In this document: positions 19,594 to 30,803 of the stretch, piece by piece | Numbering within the stretch: position 1 is the first letter of the stretch | How the letters are laid out: every line of letters starts with the position of its first letter | Source of the DNA: Epsilonproteobacteria bacterium tcs-49 | GTDB taxonomy: Bacteria; Campylobacterota; Campylobacteria; Campylobacterales; Sulfurovaceae | DNA: 64,000 nucleotides | NCBI GenBank assembly: GCA_002049495.1 | Contig: LLYS01000004.1 | Location: 1-64,000, forward strand | Direction: 5' to 3' | Position numbers and translations under genes: made by a program | Notes under the pieces: model-generated | Database searches by the model: none | What the model was told of the DNA's origin: nothing | Seen by the model: the letters and a program-made list of their open reading frames with translations, nothing else

Positions 19594-21672
19594 CTATTCC
19601 CCCTGCGCCTGGATCGCGGTAATCGCGACGGTATTGACGATATCTTCGACCCGGCAGCCGCGGCTGAGATCGTTCACCGGCTTGTTCAACCCCTGCAACA
19701 CCGGGCCGATCGCCACGGCCCCGCTGCTTCTTTGGACCGCTTTGTAGGTGTTGTTGCCCGTATTGAGATCGGGAAAAATAAACACCGTCGCTTTTCCCGC
19801 CACGGCGCTTCCGGGCATCTTTTGCTCCCCGACGCTTTGATCGATCGCCGCGTCGTATTGCAGCGGCCCTTCGATCGGGAACTCCGGTGCCCTTTGCTTT
19901 GCCAGTGCCGTTGCGCGCTTGACCTTTTCGATCATCTCTCCGCTGCCCGAATCACCGGTGGAGTACGAAAGCATCGCGACCCTGGGCTCGATCCCGAACC
20001 GTCGCGCGCTGTGGGCGGAGCTGACCGCGATGGCGGCAAGTTCCCCGGCATCGGGGTCTTTATTGATAGCGCAATCGCCGTACACCAGCACGCGGGTTTC
20101 AAGGCACATAAAAAACACGCTTGAAACCACCTCCACCCCCGGTTGTGTTTTGATCAGCTGCAAAGCCGGGCGCACCGTATCGGCGGTGGTATGGATCGCT
20201 CCGCTGACCATCCCGTCGGCAAACCCCGCATCCACCATCGCCGTAGCGAAATAGGTGGGATCGGTTTTCATAATCTCCAGCGCCTGCTGCTTGTGCAGCC
20301 CCTTGTGCTTGCGTTTTTCATACAGGTTGTCCGCTAAAAGTTCCACCTGTTCAAACTCTGCGGGGTCGATGATGCGCGCGCCCCCTATATCGACTCCGTG
20401 GAGTGCGCAATCATGTTCGATACGCCGGCGCTGCCCGACGAGTATGATCGAAACGATCCCCCTGTGCAGCAAAATTTCACACGCTTTTAAGATGCGCTCA
20501 TCTTCGCTTTCGGGCAGGATGATCGTTTTTTTCTTTGCCTTGGCCCGTTCGAAAAGACCGTATTGAAACATCAGCGGCGTCACGCTTTCATCACGCCCCT
20601 CCCTGAGCTTTTGTTCCAATACCCCGGTATCGACCGCATTGAAAAAGATACCGTTGGACAAGGCGATCTTGTTTTTATTGTGCAAACCGATTTTGGGCTT
20701 GAGTCTGACGATTTTTTGCGCCGCGGTAAAAGCGTCGCCCGGCATCTGCAAAACGGGGATGGGAAGATCCTCATACCCGTTTATAAGCCTTGCAACCGCT
20801 TCGGGCAGCGGCTGCTTCCCCGTAAGCAAAATCCCCGCTACCGTGGGCATCCCTTTAGCGTAAGCCATATTCAGCGCGGCCAAAACGATATCACTGCGAT
20901 CCGAAGAGGTCACGATCAGACTCTGCGCCTTTACCTCGGCGATAAAATGCTCCACCCGCTCAGAAACCAGCGCGATCCCGTGGATAAGACGCTTCAACCC
21001 CCGTTTGCGCCCGTGTATGCGTCTACATTGCAGCGCATCCACCACCTCGGAGATAGACAGCGCCCCCAGCTGCTCGTTTTCAGGCAGCAGATACAGCTCA
21101 TACTCCCGCGCAATCTTGCCGATCTCTTTTTGTAGTGCGGGCAGCCGTGCGGGAGCGACCTTGTTGACGAAGGTGGCAAAATGACTGCAGCGGTGCCGGC
21201 GTATGTGATCGGCTTCGATACGGATATCTTCTATAATGTGCGTCGGGGTTTTGTTTTCGGCGTTCAAAACGGGGATAAACGCGCTTGCTAAATGTTTGGC
21301 CAGGGCAAAGTTGATATCAAAATCGACGATCTTGGAGATAAAATCCTTGCTCACCCCCTGAATCAGCACAAAATCGTACTCCTTCGCCAGGGTGTTATAC
21401 TTTTCGATCAACCCTTCGTAAACCCTGTTGATATCCTTAGCCGCCAACTGTAAAAAGGTATCGATATCATACCCGTAGCTTTGGGGAAATTTCTGGGACA
21501 ACCCGTAGTGCTCGATCATGGTGACGATATCGCTGTCGTTTTGTTTGATCAACGGTTTAAAAAACGCCACCCGGCCGTAGTTTCGCTGCAAAAGCTCCAT
21601 CAGACCCAACGCGATGGAAAAGCTTCCCGATCCCGATTCAACCGAGGCGATATATAAGGAATGCTGCCCCAC
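19594..21672 (-). CDS. pta: phosphate acetyltransferase, long form with N-terminal P-loop-like domain
   Basis: 692 aa; C-terminal PTA domain (KKKTIILPESEDERIL...); adjacent to ackA; GTG start. Confidence 0.93.
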   Translation of the reverse strand: MGQHSLYIASVESGSGSFSIALGLMELLQRNYGRVAFFKPLIKQNDSDIVTMIEHYGLSQKFPQSYGYDIDTFLQLAAKDINRVYEGLIEKYNTLAKEYDFVLIQGVSKDFISKIVDFDINFALAKHLASAFIPVLNAENKTPTHIIEDIRIEADHIRRHRCSHFATFVNKVAPARLPALQKEIGKIAREYELYLLPENEQLGALSISEVVDALQCRRIHGRKRGLKRLIHGIALVSERVEHFIAEVKAQSLIVTSSDRSDIVLAALNMAYAKGMPTVAGILLTGKQPLPEAVARLINGYEDLPIPVLQMPGDAFTAAQKIVRLKPKIGLHNKNKIALSNGIFFNAVDTGVLEQKLREGRDESVTPLMFQYGLFERAKAKKKTIILPESEDERILKACEILLHRGIVSIILVGQRRRIEHDCALHGVDIGGARIIDPAEFEQVELLADNLYEKRKHKGLHKQQALEIMKTDPTYFATAMVDAGFADGMVSGAIHTTADTVRPALQLIKTQPGVEVVSSVFFMCLETRVLVYGDCAINKDPDAGELAAIAVSSAHSARRFGIEPRVAMLSYSTGDSGSGEMIEKVKRATALAKQRAPEFPIEGPLQYDAAIDQSVGEQKMPGSAVAGKATVFIFPDLNTGNNTYKAVQRSSGAVAIGPVLQGLNKPVNDLSRGCRVEDIVNTVAITAIQAQGE

Positions 21673-21763
21673 GTGCCCCCCTTTTTTCTCTTAATTGTAG
21701 TGTATTTGATCGAATTAATCAATATCCGTGACAGGTTGATAACAGGATGTGATTTTGCTATGG

Positions 21764-21769
21764 TATAAT
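21764..21769 (+). promoter_or_regulatory. extended -10 promoter of the BCCT transporter
   Basis: TGGTATAAT upstream of ATG 21804. Confidence 0.55.
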
Positions 21770-21803
21770 GAATAACTACAATCCAAACTGATGAGGAGAG
21801 TCT

Positions 21804-23801
21804 ATGAAAGACAATACACACTCATCGATGCTTAAGCCTGTATTTATTCCCTCCGTGGCTTTCATCGCTGTTTTAGTTCTGTACACGATCGTTGCTCCCG
21901 AAACCGCGGGAGAAGTTTTCAACGGCGTCAAAGGTTTCATCGCCGATAAGTTCGGCTGGTTTTATATGCTCAGTGTGGCTATCTTTACGGGGTTTGTGCT
22001 CTTTTTAGCCATCTCCCCCTACGGCCGTTTCAAACTCGGACCCGACCACTCCAAACCCTCCTACTCCTACGTTTCCTGGTTTGCCATGCTCTTTTCCGCG
22101 GGCATGGGGATCGGACTGATGTTTTTCGGCGTCGCCGAACCGGTGATGCACTACACCTCCCCTCCCGTCGGTGACGGGGAAACCGTAGAAGCGGCAAAGC
22201 TTGCCATGAACACCACCTTTTTTCACTGGGGGCTGCACGCCTGGTCCATCTACGCGGTAGTGGGACTGGTACTGGCGTATTTCTCCTTCCGTCACGGATT
22301 GCCCCTGACTATCCGCTCCGCGCTCTATCCGCTTATCGGCGAACGCATCTACGGCCCCATCGGGCACACCGTGGATACGGTGGCAATTCTGGGGACGCTT
22401 TTTGGCGTAGCCACCTCCCTGGGACTCGGGGTTTTACAGGTCAATTCGGGACTGAACTACCTCTTTGACCTGCCCGTGGGTATCGGCGTACAGGTCAGCC
22501 TCATCGCCGCAATCACCGCTATGGCGACCGTTTCGGTCGTACTCGGTCTTGAAGGCGGGATCAAGAAGCTTTCCGAACTCAACCTCGTCCTTGCGGCGGT
22601 GCTGCTTGGCTTTGTTCTGCTTGCGGGACCGACCTTTTTGCTTTTGACCGCTTTGGTACAAAATCTGGGCAGCTACTTAAGCGACGTGGTGCATATGACC
22701 TTTAACCAGTATATGTACGAAGATACCCCCTGGATGGGCTGGTGGACACTCTTTTACTGGGCGTGGTGGATCGCCTGGGCACCTTTTGTGGGGATGTTTA
22801 TCGCCAGGGTTTCCCGTGGCCGAACCGTGCGCGAATTTGTCTTCGGTGTGCTTTTCGTCCCCGTAGGCTTTACCTTTATCTGGATGACCGTCTTTGGCAA
22901 CACCGCCATCGACGCGATCATGAACCAGGGCTTTGCAAGCCTCTCCGAAGCGGTTTCAGCCGACGTTTCCACCGCACTGTTTAAATTCCTGGAGCACTTC
23001 CCCTTCAGCGGCGTTATCTCCACGGTCGCCGTAATCCTGGTGATCACCTTTTTCGTCACCTCTTCGGATTCGGGCTCGCTGGTTATCGATACGCTGGCGA
23101 CGGGAGGCAACACCGACGCTCCCGTATGGCAAAGAATCTTTTGGGCGGTACTGGAAGGTGTGGTCGCGGCAACACTGCTCATCGCCGGGGGTCTGGGCGC
23201 GCTGCAATCGGCCTCGATCACCATCGCCCTGCCCTTTGCGGCGATCATGCTCATCGCCGCCTGGGGGCTCTACCGCGCGCTGCATCTGGAAGCGACACGC
23301 TATGAGAGCCTGCAGCACCATATGAACGCGGGGCGCCACGGCAAGATCAGCGGTACGTGGCAGGCAAGACTCAGCCGCATCATCGAATTCCCCACCGTCG
23401 AACAGACCAAAGAGTTTGTCAATACCGAAGTGGTCGCGGCGATGGAAAGCGTGAAAAAAGAGCTCAATACCCACTATTGGAACGTCGATATTACCCACGA
23501 CGCGAAAAAGGGCGTCCTGAGCTTCAACGCCGAGCATTCGGGAGATATGGACTTTACCTACGAGGTGCGGGTACGCAGCTACGATTCGCCCACCTTCGCT
23601 TTCCCCGATTCGGTCAACCCCGAACACCACCAGAAAAAGTACGGCCGAGCGGAGGTGTATCTGCATGACGGCAACAAGGCGTACGATATCTTCGGCTACG
23701 ACCATGACGTGATCGCCAACGATATTATCGATCAGTTTGAAAAGCACCGGCACTTCCTGCACAACTCCGCGGGGCTTAATCCCGTCATCCCCATCGACTG
23801 A
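21804..23801 (+). CDS. BCCT family (betaine/carnitine/choline) transporter
   Basis: 665 aa; FSAGMGIGLMFFGVAEP, HWGLHAWSIYA, FVTSSDSGS. Confidence 0.94.
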   Translation: MKDNTHSSMLKPVFIPSVAFIAVLVLYTIVAPETAGEVFNGVKGFIADKFGWFYMLSVAIFTGFVLFLAISPYGRFKLGPDHSKPSYSYVSWFAMLFSAGMGIGLMFFGVAEPVMHYTSPPVGDGETVEAAKLAMNTTFFHWGLHAWSIYAVVGLVLAYFSFRHGLPLTIRSALYPLIGERIYGPIGHTVDTVAILGTLFGVATSLGLGVLQVNSGLNYLFDLPVGIGVQVSLIAAITAMATVSVVLGLEGGIKKLSELNLVLAAVLLGFVLLAGPTFLLLTALVQNLGSYLSDVVHMTFNQYMYEDTPWMGWWTLFYWAWWIAWAPFVGMFIARVSRGRTVREFVFGVLFVPVGFTFIWMTVFGNTAIDAIMNQGFASLSEAVSADVSTALFKFLEHFPFSGVISTVAVILVITFFVTSSDSGSLVIDTLATGGNTDAPVWQRIFWAVLEGVVAATLLIAGGLGALQSASITIALPFAAIMLIAAWGLYRALHLEATRYESLQHHMNAGRHGKISGTWQARLSRIIEFPTVEQTKEFVNTEVVAAMESVKKELNTHYWNVDITHDAKKGVLSFNAEHSGDMDFTYEVRVRSYDSPTFAFPDSVNPEHHQKKYGRAEVYLHDGNKAYDIFGYDHDVIANDIIDQFEKHRHFLHNSAGLNPVIPID

Positions 23802-23830
23802 TCCCTTGCGGCTTTTCGCCGCGGGATCAG
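23798..23830 (+). terminator. strong hairpin overlapping the BCCT stop codon
   Basis: CTGATCCC-TT-GCGGC-TTTTC-GCCGC-GGGATCAG. Confidence 0.75.
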
Positions 23831-23863
23831 CTCCCTATTTCCTTTGCTTTTGTAATTATTTGA

Positions 23864-23869
23864 TATAAT
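23864..23869 (+). promoter_or_regulatory. extended -10 promoter of the helicase gene
   Basis: TTTGATATAAT upstream of 23990. Confidence 0.55.
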
Positions 23870-23893
23870 AAGTAAACTATGCGTTAACGAACC

Positions 23894-23963
23894 TCTTGCA
23901 AAACTCTATTTTAAAGAAGAGACCCTCACTTTGTTCTGAGCCTGAGGGCGGAGTTTTGCAAGA
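23894..23963. repeat. inverted repeat, perfect 13-bp arms (possible MITE/IS remnant or 5' UTR hairpin)
   Basis: TCTTGCAAAACTC (23894-23906) and GAGTTTTGCAAGA (23951-23963), inner CCCTCA/TGAGGG. Confidence 0.7.
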
Positions 23964-23989
23964 ACTTTAATACGATAAAAGGTAAGAGC

Positions 23990-26026
<2,037 letters not shown>

Positions 26027-26029
26027 CCG

Positions 26030-26848
26030 ATGGACAGGCTTTTTGTGGCCGACAAGCCGCCGCATCTGAGTTCCAACCATTTTTTAGGCAGACTCAAACG
26101 AAAATACGGCGTCAAAAAAGCGGGATTTTCGGGAACGCTGGACCCCTTTGCCTGCGGCTGCCTCATCGTCGCTTTCGGCCGCTATACCAAGCTTTTCAAC
26201 CATATCAAAAAAACTCCCAAAACCTACCGCGCCACCATCTGGTTGGGGGCGGAGTCGGCGTCTTGGGATTTGGAAAATATGATCGGCATCGAAACGCTTC
26301 CCCCCGTTGCGGAAACAAAACTGCGTGCAGCGATCGAAGGGTTGCAGGGAGAGTTTGAGTATATCGCCCCCAAATACTCCGCCAAGCGTATCAACGGCCA
26401 GCGGGCGTACAAACTGGCCAGGGAGGATCTGGACTTTACGCCGCCGACGCTTACTTCAACGATACATGAGATAAAGATGCTGCACTATGTCCACCCCTTT
26501 GTCACCTTTGAAGCTACCGTCAGCGAAGGGACCTATATCCGCAGTCTCTGCGAAGCGGTGGCGAACAAACTGGAAGTCAAAGCGACGCTGAGTTATCTGC
26601 GCCGCCTGCGCGAAGGGGCCTTTGCCTTTGAGGGCGAAAAAGCGATCAACCCGCTGGAGGTTTTGGAGATGGAGGAAAATAGTTACGAAGACCCCGAAGC
26701 ACTGCGGCTGGGGAAGAAACTCGATCCGACCCTTTTAAAAAATCAAAAAGAGGGAAGATACTTTATCCAATCATCAAGTGAGTTTGCTATAATTCAGGTA
26801 GATAAAAATAAAATACAATATTTACTCAACAAGGTTCCTTTATGCTAA
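26030..26848 (+). CDS. truB: tRNA pseudouridine(55) synthase
   Basis: VADKPPHLSSN, KKAGFSGTLDPFACGCLIVAFGRYTK. Confidence 0.95.
   Translation: MDRLFVADKPPHLSSNHFLGRLKRKYGVKKAGFSGTLDPFACGCLIVAFGRYTKLFNHIKKTPKTYRATIWLGAESASWDLENMIGIETLPPVAETKLRAAIEGLQGEFEYIAPKYSAKRINGQRAYKLAREDLDFTPPTLTSTIHEIKMLHYVHPFVTFEATVSEGTYIRSLCEAVANKLEVKATLSYLRRLREGAFAFEGEKAINPLEVLEMEENSYEDPEALRLGKKLDPTLLKNQKEGRYFIQSSSEFAIIQVDKNKIQYLLNKVPLC
26788..26793 (+). promoter_or_regulatory. candidate csrA promoter inside the 3' end of truB
   Basis: TTTGCTATAAT (extended -10) 49 bp upstream of the csrA ATG. Confidence 0.5.
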
Positions 26849-27072
26849 TACTCTCAAGAAAGGTCGATGAATCGATCATGATAGGCAAGGATGTCGAAGT
26901 AAAGGTGATCTCCATCGACGGATCAAACGTCAAACTGGGCATCGATGCGCCAAAGGACGTGGATATCATCAGAAACGAACTCTACACGGCGGTCAAAGAC
27001 AGCAACATCGAAGCCGGTTCCCAAAATCTTGATGCCGCGAGTCTTGCCAAAATCGATATCAAAAAACGCTAA
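26842..27072 (+). CDS. csrA: carbon storage regulator
   Basis: MLILSRKVDESIMIGKDVEVKVISIDGSNVKLGIDAPKDV. Confidence 0.97.
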   Translation: MLILSRKVDESIMIGKDVEVKVISIDGSNVKLGIDAPKDVDIIRNELYTAVKDSNIEAGSQNLDAASLAKIDIKKR

Positions 27073-27837
27073 ATGCAGAAAAAAGCCTACGCCAAGGTCA
27101 ATATCTTTTTAAAGATCGTCGGTACCCGCGGCGATTACCACGAACTGATCTCCCGCTTTTACCGCATCGACTCACTCTACGACATCGTCAGTTTCGTTCA
27201 AACCGACGCAGGACGTTTTGAAATCCTGGGTTGCGATCACATAACACGGGAAAACAATACCCTCTATAAAGCCTTTTGCGCCCTGAACCACGCGACAAAC
27301 AATCCCGAAATTATCCAGTTTTTTGAAACCCACAGCGTCAGGATAGAAAAAAACATCCCCGAACAGGCGGGGCTGGGCGGAGGCAGCAGCGACGCTGCTG
27401 CGTTTATGCTGCTGTGCAACGACGTGCTGGATCTGCGCCTTTCAAAGCAGCGCCTCATCGAGATCGCCATGGAGGTGGGCGCCGACGTCGCCTTTTTCGT
27501 CACCGAATACAAAAGCGCAAACGTTTCGGGTATCGGAGAAGTTATCGAACCCTTTGAAGACTGTGAACTTGACCTGCAGCTGCTAACGCCCAAAATCGCG
27601 TGTTCGACGCCGCAGATATATAAACAGTTTCGAAAAAACCATTTAGACACTATAGATATAACGGCTGCAAATAGTTTTAAAAACCTGGATTCTTTAACCC
27701 TTCTGCAAAACTACACCCCCGAAGAGCTCAATGACCTGTTTGCCCCCGCACTGAAGCTGCACCCGCAGCTTAGCGAGCATAGAGCTCCCAGACATTTTTT
27801 CAGCGGCAGCGGCAGCACCCTTTTCTCTCTGGCGTAA
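27073..27837 (+). CDS. ispE: 4-diphosphocytidyl-2-C-methyl-D-erythritol kinase
   Basis: GHMP kinase motif PEQAGLGGGSSDAAAFM. Confidence 0.93.
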   Translation: MQKKAYAKVNIFLKIVGTRGDYHELISRFYRIDSLYDIVSFVQTDAGRFEILGCDHITRENNTLYKAFCALNHATNNPEIIQFFETHSVRIEKNIPEQAGLGGGSSDAAAFMLLCNDVLDLRLSKQRLIEIAMEVGADVAFFVTEYKSANVSGIGEVIEPFEDCELDLQLLTPKIACSTPQIYKQFRKNHLDTIDITAANSFKNLDSLTLLQNYTPEELNDLFAPALKLHPQLSEHRAPRHFFSGSGSTLFSLA

Positions 27838-27890
27838 CTTATATCCCGTTTTTATAAAGAATCCTTATTTACTTTTAAACTATAACCCGA

Positions 27891-27896
27891 TATAAT
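27891..27896 (+). promoter_or_regulatory. -10 element of the LysR gene
   Basis: CCGATATAATAG upstream of GTG 27927. Confidence 0.45.
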
Positions 27897-27926
27897 AGTT
27901 ATCTATTACATAATAAAAGGTTATAT

Positions 27927-28835
27927 GTGTTAAAAGATTTTGCTAAAATTGAAACGTTTTTAACGGTTGTCAGAGAGCGGAGTTTCTCCAAAGCTTCCGC
28001 CAAACTGGGGGTCTCGCAGCCGGCGGTAACGCAGCAGATCAAAGCTTTGGAAAAATATCTCAACGCTGCTATCGTTAAACGAAAGAAAAACGGAATTCTG
28101 CTCACCAGTGAAGGGGAAGAGTTTTATAAGATCGCACAAAAACTGGAAAAGTGCCTGACCGAATCCCAAAAAGATATCGTTAAAATCATCAATAAAGAGC
28201 TTACGTTCAAAATCGGGGCTTCCTTTACCATCGGGAACTTCGTCATCCCCGGGAAAGTACTGAACAACATTAAAGAGGTGATTAACAACGACGTTATGAT
28301 CAAGGTCAACTACTCGCAGCAGGTGATCGATGATTTGAAGGATAAAAAGATCGATATCGGCTTGATCGAAAACGTCATCTATGATGACGAACTCATCTAT
28401 AAAGAGTGGCTTGACGACGAACTCGTCATCTTTAGCAACAAAGAGTTGCCGCGCTTTTTACAAAAAGAGGATTTCTACAAGTACGGCTGGATCTGCCGTG
28501 AAGAGAACAGCCATACCAAAAAGCTTTTGACCGAAATCTTTGAGGATATCGGGGTGGATTGCTCGAACTTCAATATTCTCTCGGAAGTGGGCAACGCTAC
28601 TGCGGTGAAACAATCGGTGCTGCTTGCGGATAAAAGCGGGGACAATCAAACCATTTCGGTCATTTCCCGCTTTGCGATTTTGGAAGAGTTGATGTATAAA
28701 AAGCTGTTTGAATCCAAAATCAGAGGGTATGATATCAAACGGAAAATGTATATCGTCTACCGAAAAGACAGAAAACACAACCCCTATATCAACAATATCG
28801 CCAACTACCTGCTTTCGGGAAAAGTTACCGTTTAA
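27927..28835 (+). CDS. LysR family transcriptional regulator
   Basis: N-terminal HTH ...FSKASAKLGVSQPAVTQQIKALEKYL; GTG start. Confidence 0.93.
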   Translation: MLKDFAKIETFLTVVRERSFSKASAKLGVSQPAVTQQIKALEKYLNAAIVKRKKNGILLTSEGEEFYKIAQKLEKCLTESQKDIVKIINKELTFKIGASFTIGNFVIPGKVLNNIKEVINNDVMIKVNYSQQVIDDLKDKKIDIGLIENVIYDDELIYKEWLDDELVIFSNKELPRFLQKEDFYKYGWICREENSHTKKLLTEIFEDIGVDCSNFNILSEVGNATAVKQSVLLADKSGDNQTISVISRFAILEELMYKKLFESKIRGYDIKRKMYIVYRKDRKHNPYINNIANYLLSGKVTV

Positions 28836-28840
28836 CAAGC

Positions 28841-28862
28841 CGGTTCCGCGCAGGCGGAGCCG
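28841..28862. terminator. convergent intergenic hairpin
   Basis: CGGTTCCGC-GCAG-GCGGAGCCG between convergent genes. Confidence 0.6.
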
Positions 28863-28870
28863 TCCCTTTC

Positions 28871-29326
28871 CTACTTATTGAAAAACTTTGCGTTTTCGGG
28901 GTTGCTGGCAAAAGCGTTCATCGATTGATTGACCCCATCCTCCTTTTGCTCAACAACCTGCTTCGGTTTTTGTACCGGCGGCGTTGAGAGATTGATCAAA
29001 ACCGCTTTATCATCCAAAGATACCTGCAAAACGGACCCTAGCGGTACCTCTACGGTGGAACCGAAATTCTCCTCGCCAAATCCCGCTTCAAAGATCAAAA
29101 CATCATCCTCAATTTCCGCAGTCTGCAGAGTATACCCCGCAAGGACAAAGTAGGAGGGGTCGCGAAGCTGCAACTCCTCGGGCAGCGGCGGCGTAAAATC
29201 TACCGCTTTCATATCCACTAACAGACCGAATTCGCTTTGCGTATCGATCAGATAGCTGACGACGTTGGCGATATTGACGCGCATAATATTTTTGAAATCT
29301 TCGCTGTCGACTAAATTAAAAAACAT
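28871..29326 (-). CDS. hypothetical protein; possible divergent SspB-like adaptor
   Basis: Central ~80 aa (SYLIDTQSEFGLLVDM...DVLIFEAGFGEENFGSTVEVPLGSVLQV) loosely resembles the SspB core; flexible tail. Confidence 0.55.
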   Translation of the reverse strand: MFFNLVDSEDFKNIMRVNIANVVSYLIDTQSEFGLLVDMKAVDFTPPLPEELQLRDPSYFVLAGYTLQTAEIEDDVLIFEAGFGEENFGSTVEVPLGSVLQVSLDDKAVLINLSTPPVQKPKQVVEQKEDGVNQSMNAFASNPENAKFFNK

Positions 29327-29910
29327 TGCTCTCCTTTATCTTGTATCTTCACCCCGCTTTTCACACTGAAACCGATCATTGCATTGAGAAAAGCGATCTT
29401 TTGAAACTTGTGCAGCATCCCTACCTCTATATCGGCTAATTGCAGCTGCTTGTTATCCAGGTAGCGCTCCCGGGTCGTGCCTTGCAGTAAAGGTACCGCG
29501 GGCGTCAGCCATTTTGTACCGTCAAAAAATGCGACGTTGGCGATGGAGGTGTCGGTGATCAATCCTTCAGACGAAACAAAAAGCGGTTCGTCACACCCTC
29601 TGGCATCGGCTTGCAGTACCGACCTGTCCATATATTTGTATCCGTATTCGATATCTTTGCGTATGAGCCGCAACGAAGCGATCTTTTTAGGGGCATAGGG
29701 GAAGTATTGCACGCTACACACCCCCCGCTCGTCATAGATCAGTTTGCAGCGCAGGGTAGCTTTTCTGTCTTCTATGGTGATATAATCTTTGAGCAAAAGG
29801 GGCTCTTGCCGGGCAAAAACCTCCCTTCTGCTTCTTTCAAAACGCTTCTGATGATAATCAAGATGCAGCACCTTGCCGTTTTCTATACGGATCGTTTCAA
29901 AAAGCCGCAT
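29311..29910 (-). CDS. aminotransferase class IV (PabC/aminodeoxychorismate lyase-like)
   Basis: RLFETIRIENGKVLHLDYHQKRFERS, SEGLITDTSIANVAFF. Confidence 0.85.
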   Translation of the reverse strand: MRLFETIRIENGKVLHLDYHQKRFERSRREVFARQEPLLLKDYITIEDRKATLRCKLIYDERGVCSVQYFPYAPKKIASLRLIRKDIEYGYKYMDRSVLQADARGCDEPLFVSSEGLITDTSIANVAFFDGTKWLTPAVPLLQGTTRERYLDNKQLQLADIEVGMLHKFQKIAFLNAMIGFSVKSGVKIQDKGEQCFLI

Positions 29911-30803
29911 TATTTAAACAGATCGGTGCTTAGATACCTCTCCGCCGTATCACACAGTACGGTCAGCACTGTTTTTCCCGGATTTTCCGCCGCGACTTTT
30001 CTGGCCGCGGCGACGTTGGCTCCGCTGGAGATACCCACCAGCAGCGCCTTTGTTTTTATCATCTCCTTGGCCGTTGCGATGGCGGTATCGTTATCGATTT
30101 GCAGCACACGGTCTACGATGGATTGGTCAAGGTTTTTGGGTACAAACCCCGCTCCGATCCCCTGGATCTTGTGGGGCCCGCCCTGGCCACCGGAAAGTAC
30201 GGGTGAAGCGGTGGGTTCAACCGCATAAAGAGCGATCGCCGCGTTATACTCTTTCAAAACCCGTCCGCTGCCGCTGATCGTTCCGCCCGTGCCGACGCCC
30301 GCTACAAAGATATCGAGCTCGCTGCCCATGGCGTCGATAATTTCATTGGCCGTAGTTTGCGCGTGGGCCGCGGGATTATCCCCGTTTTCAAACTGATTGA
30401 GCATCATGGAGTTTTCCAACTGTTCATGCAGTTCCCTGGCCTTTGCCACGGCACCGTTCATCCCCTGCTTGGCCGGGGTCAGTTCCAGTTGCGCCCCCAG
30501 TGCCGAAAGCAGCATTCTGCGCTCCATACTCATCGATTCGGGCATCGTGAGGATCAATTTTATCCCCTTTTGCGCACAGATCCCCGCAAGTGCGATCCCG
30601 GTATTTCCGCTAGTGGGTTCGATCAGGGTCGTTTCCCCGTTGATTTCACCGCGCCGCATCGCCGCTTCAATCATATTGAGCCCGATCCGATCCTTGACCG
30701 AACCGAAGGGATTGAAAAATTCGCACTTTGCGTAGATATTATCTTCGATGTGGACTATCGGCGTTTTACCGATCAATTCACTGATATTGTTGGCTATTTG
30801 CAT
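29910..30803 (-). CDS. cysK: cysteine synthase
   Basis: GKTPIVHIED, FGSVKDRIG, PTSGNTGIALA. Confidence 0.95.
   Translation of the reverse strand: MQIANNISELIGKTPIVHIEDNIYAKCEFFNPFGSVKDRIGLNMIEAAMRRGEINGETTLIEPTSGNTGIALAGICAQKGIKLILTMPESMSMERRMLLSALGAQLELTPAKQGMNGAVAKARELHEQLENSMMLNQFENGDNPAAHAQTTANEIIDAMGSELDIFVAGVGTGGTISGSGRVLKEYNAAIALYAVEPTASPVLSGGQGGPHKIQGIGAGFVPKNLDQSIVDRVLQIDNDTAIATAKEMIKTKALLVGISSGANVAAARKVAAENPGKTVLTVLCDTAERYLSTDLFK

Noticed and set aside
19594-21672. Unusual fusion in Pta
   Set aside because: The extra N-terminal P-loop-like region is typical of known long-form phosphate acetyltransferases.
23894-23963. Calling the inverted repeat a definite mobile element
   Set aside because: No target-site duplication, no transposase and no second copy in the window; kept only as a repeat with a MITE hypothesis.
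27927-28835. LysR regulator as a CbbR-like controller of carbon fixation
   Set aside because: It lies ~14 kb from the rTCA island with no linked autotrophy genes; family membership alone does not give the target.
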